This document shows, piece after piece, positions 31,461 through 32,069 of a stretch of DNA of 32,069 bases (within the stretch, counting starts at the first letter, position 1; each line of letters opens with the position of its first letter). The stretch comes from Dimorphilus gyrociliatus. Taxonomy: Eukaryota > Annelida > Polychaeta > Dinophilidae. The notes under the pieces are model-generated. The model did no database searches, was not told the DNA's origin, and worked only from the letters and a program-made list of their open reading frames with translations. The position numbers and the translations under genes are program-made. The stretch is taken from NCBI GenBank assembly GCA_904063045.1, contig CAJFCJ010000129.1, forward strand, positions 1 through 32,069, given 5' to 3'.

Positions 31461-32069
31461 ATTTTCGGCAATTATAATTTTTATACTATGAAATATGTTT
31501 AACAATTTAAAGTAGGTAAACAGAAGGGGTAAAAAAATAGAATGAACAATTAAGCTAGATTAAAAAGTTCTATATAAATAAGAATAATTTAGATTTGGCT
31601 ATGTGCCAAGTCTTAGTCACTACCTGTGTTGACTACAAGTTTTTAACAGTCTTGTGAATACAAACCAACAATGACTTGCAGGCTTTGAAAAGTGAATAAT
31701 TATAGGTTTAAATTTTTGATTCTATAACATCAACATATAGAAATGAAATGAAAACAAAACAAAAAATGGGTGGGGTGCTGTAGTATATTATGAATAATAA
31801 ATTTGATCTTAAGAAGAGCTATCCAGTATATCTTTTTACAGTTCTAGAATCTAATTCTACTAAAAATAGTCTTTCTAAACTTCAACAATTATAATTCCTA
31901 CAAAATAAAAATCTTTCTAAACTTCTACATTATAATTCCTATGAAATTAACCAATCATAAAATGTCCATACTAAGGGATGTAATGTTGAGGTAAAGGCGA
32001 TAAAATGTCAGGCAAAGATGAAATGTCCATTTAGAGGCAAAATGTCCTGGAATCTGTTGAAACATTGAA

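Larger units (their letters stand above)
18272..32069 (-). repeat. Right arm of giant palindrome
   Basis: This is the reverse-complement partner of 339-14567. It is about 430 nt shorter, mostly because 404 nt present at left 5755-6158 are replaced here by 21 nt (26680-26700). It is also 37 nt shorter over the outermost 1.7 kb and about 10 nt shorter over the next 2 kb, but shows almost no indels further in. The sequence remains homologous to the left arm up to the final base, so the arm probably continues beyond the window. At its inner end the lectin gene runs on intact into the spacer, which suggests this side keeps the original gene context. Confidence 0.97.

Noticed and set aside
1-32069. 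CRISPR arrays, bacterial operons, tRNA or rRNA genes
   Set aside because: The repeats are not spaced like CRISPR units, the genes have introns and signal-peptide mosaics of animal type, and I recognised no tRNA or rRNA signature by eye.

Overview
The window comes from an animal (metazoan) nuclear genome. It is strongly AT-rich by eye, its genes are split by very short GT-AG introns (about 50-95 nt), and the products are secreted, cysteine-rich domain mosaics known from animals: Peritrophin-A chitin-binding, thrombospondin type 1, C1q-like, SUEL/rhamnose-binding lectin, PAN/apple, Ly6/uPAR, farnesoic-acid-O-methyltransferase-like and inter-alpha-trypsin-inhibitor heavy-chain C-terminal domains. 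An invertebrate is likely; I cannot name a phylum.

The dominant structure is a giant palindrome. Positions 339-14567 reappear as the reverse complement at 18272-32069 with roughly 1% mismatch, around a 3.7-kb unique spacer (14568-18271). Because the right arm still matches at the last base of the window, the outer limits of the palindrome are not visible and may lie outside.

Arm content from outside to centre (left / right): GGACATTT and 42-bp minisatellites; a dispersed repeat carrying a TATA box and a splice donor; a 0.2-kb TIR element with an internal TTAGGG-type array; an ITIH C-terminal-like exon block (+/-); a gene with 2 chitin-binding, 1 TSP1 and 3 C1q-like domains (+/-); a convergent intergenic region with a leucine-rich-repeat remnant and a 404-bp arm-specific segment; a six-exon secreted gene with an FAMeT-like domain (-/+); a six-exon two-domain Ly6/uPAR-like gene (-/+); a shared divergent promoter region of about 2 kb; and a SUEL lectin gene (+/-). 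The lectin gene is complete only on the right: signal peptide, three lectin domains and a C-terminal PAN domain, whose last three exons lie in the spacer. The left copy stops 30 nt into intron 3, where the palindrome ends. The spacer also holds decayed Ty3/gypsy-like pol sequence and extra copies of two repeats found in the arms.

Functionally, every recognisable gene encodes a secreted binding-type protein (chitin, sugar or protein binding), and nearly all are present twice. This suggests an inverted-duplicated cluster of extracellular recognition or matrix genes, perhaps immune. That role is inference. Two cautions apply. The outer 3-4 kb of the right arm is consistently shorter than the left by many 1-nt deletions, which looks like low consensus quality at a contig end. 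And a 1%-divergent palindrome should be checked against haplotype misassembly.
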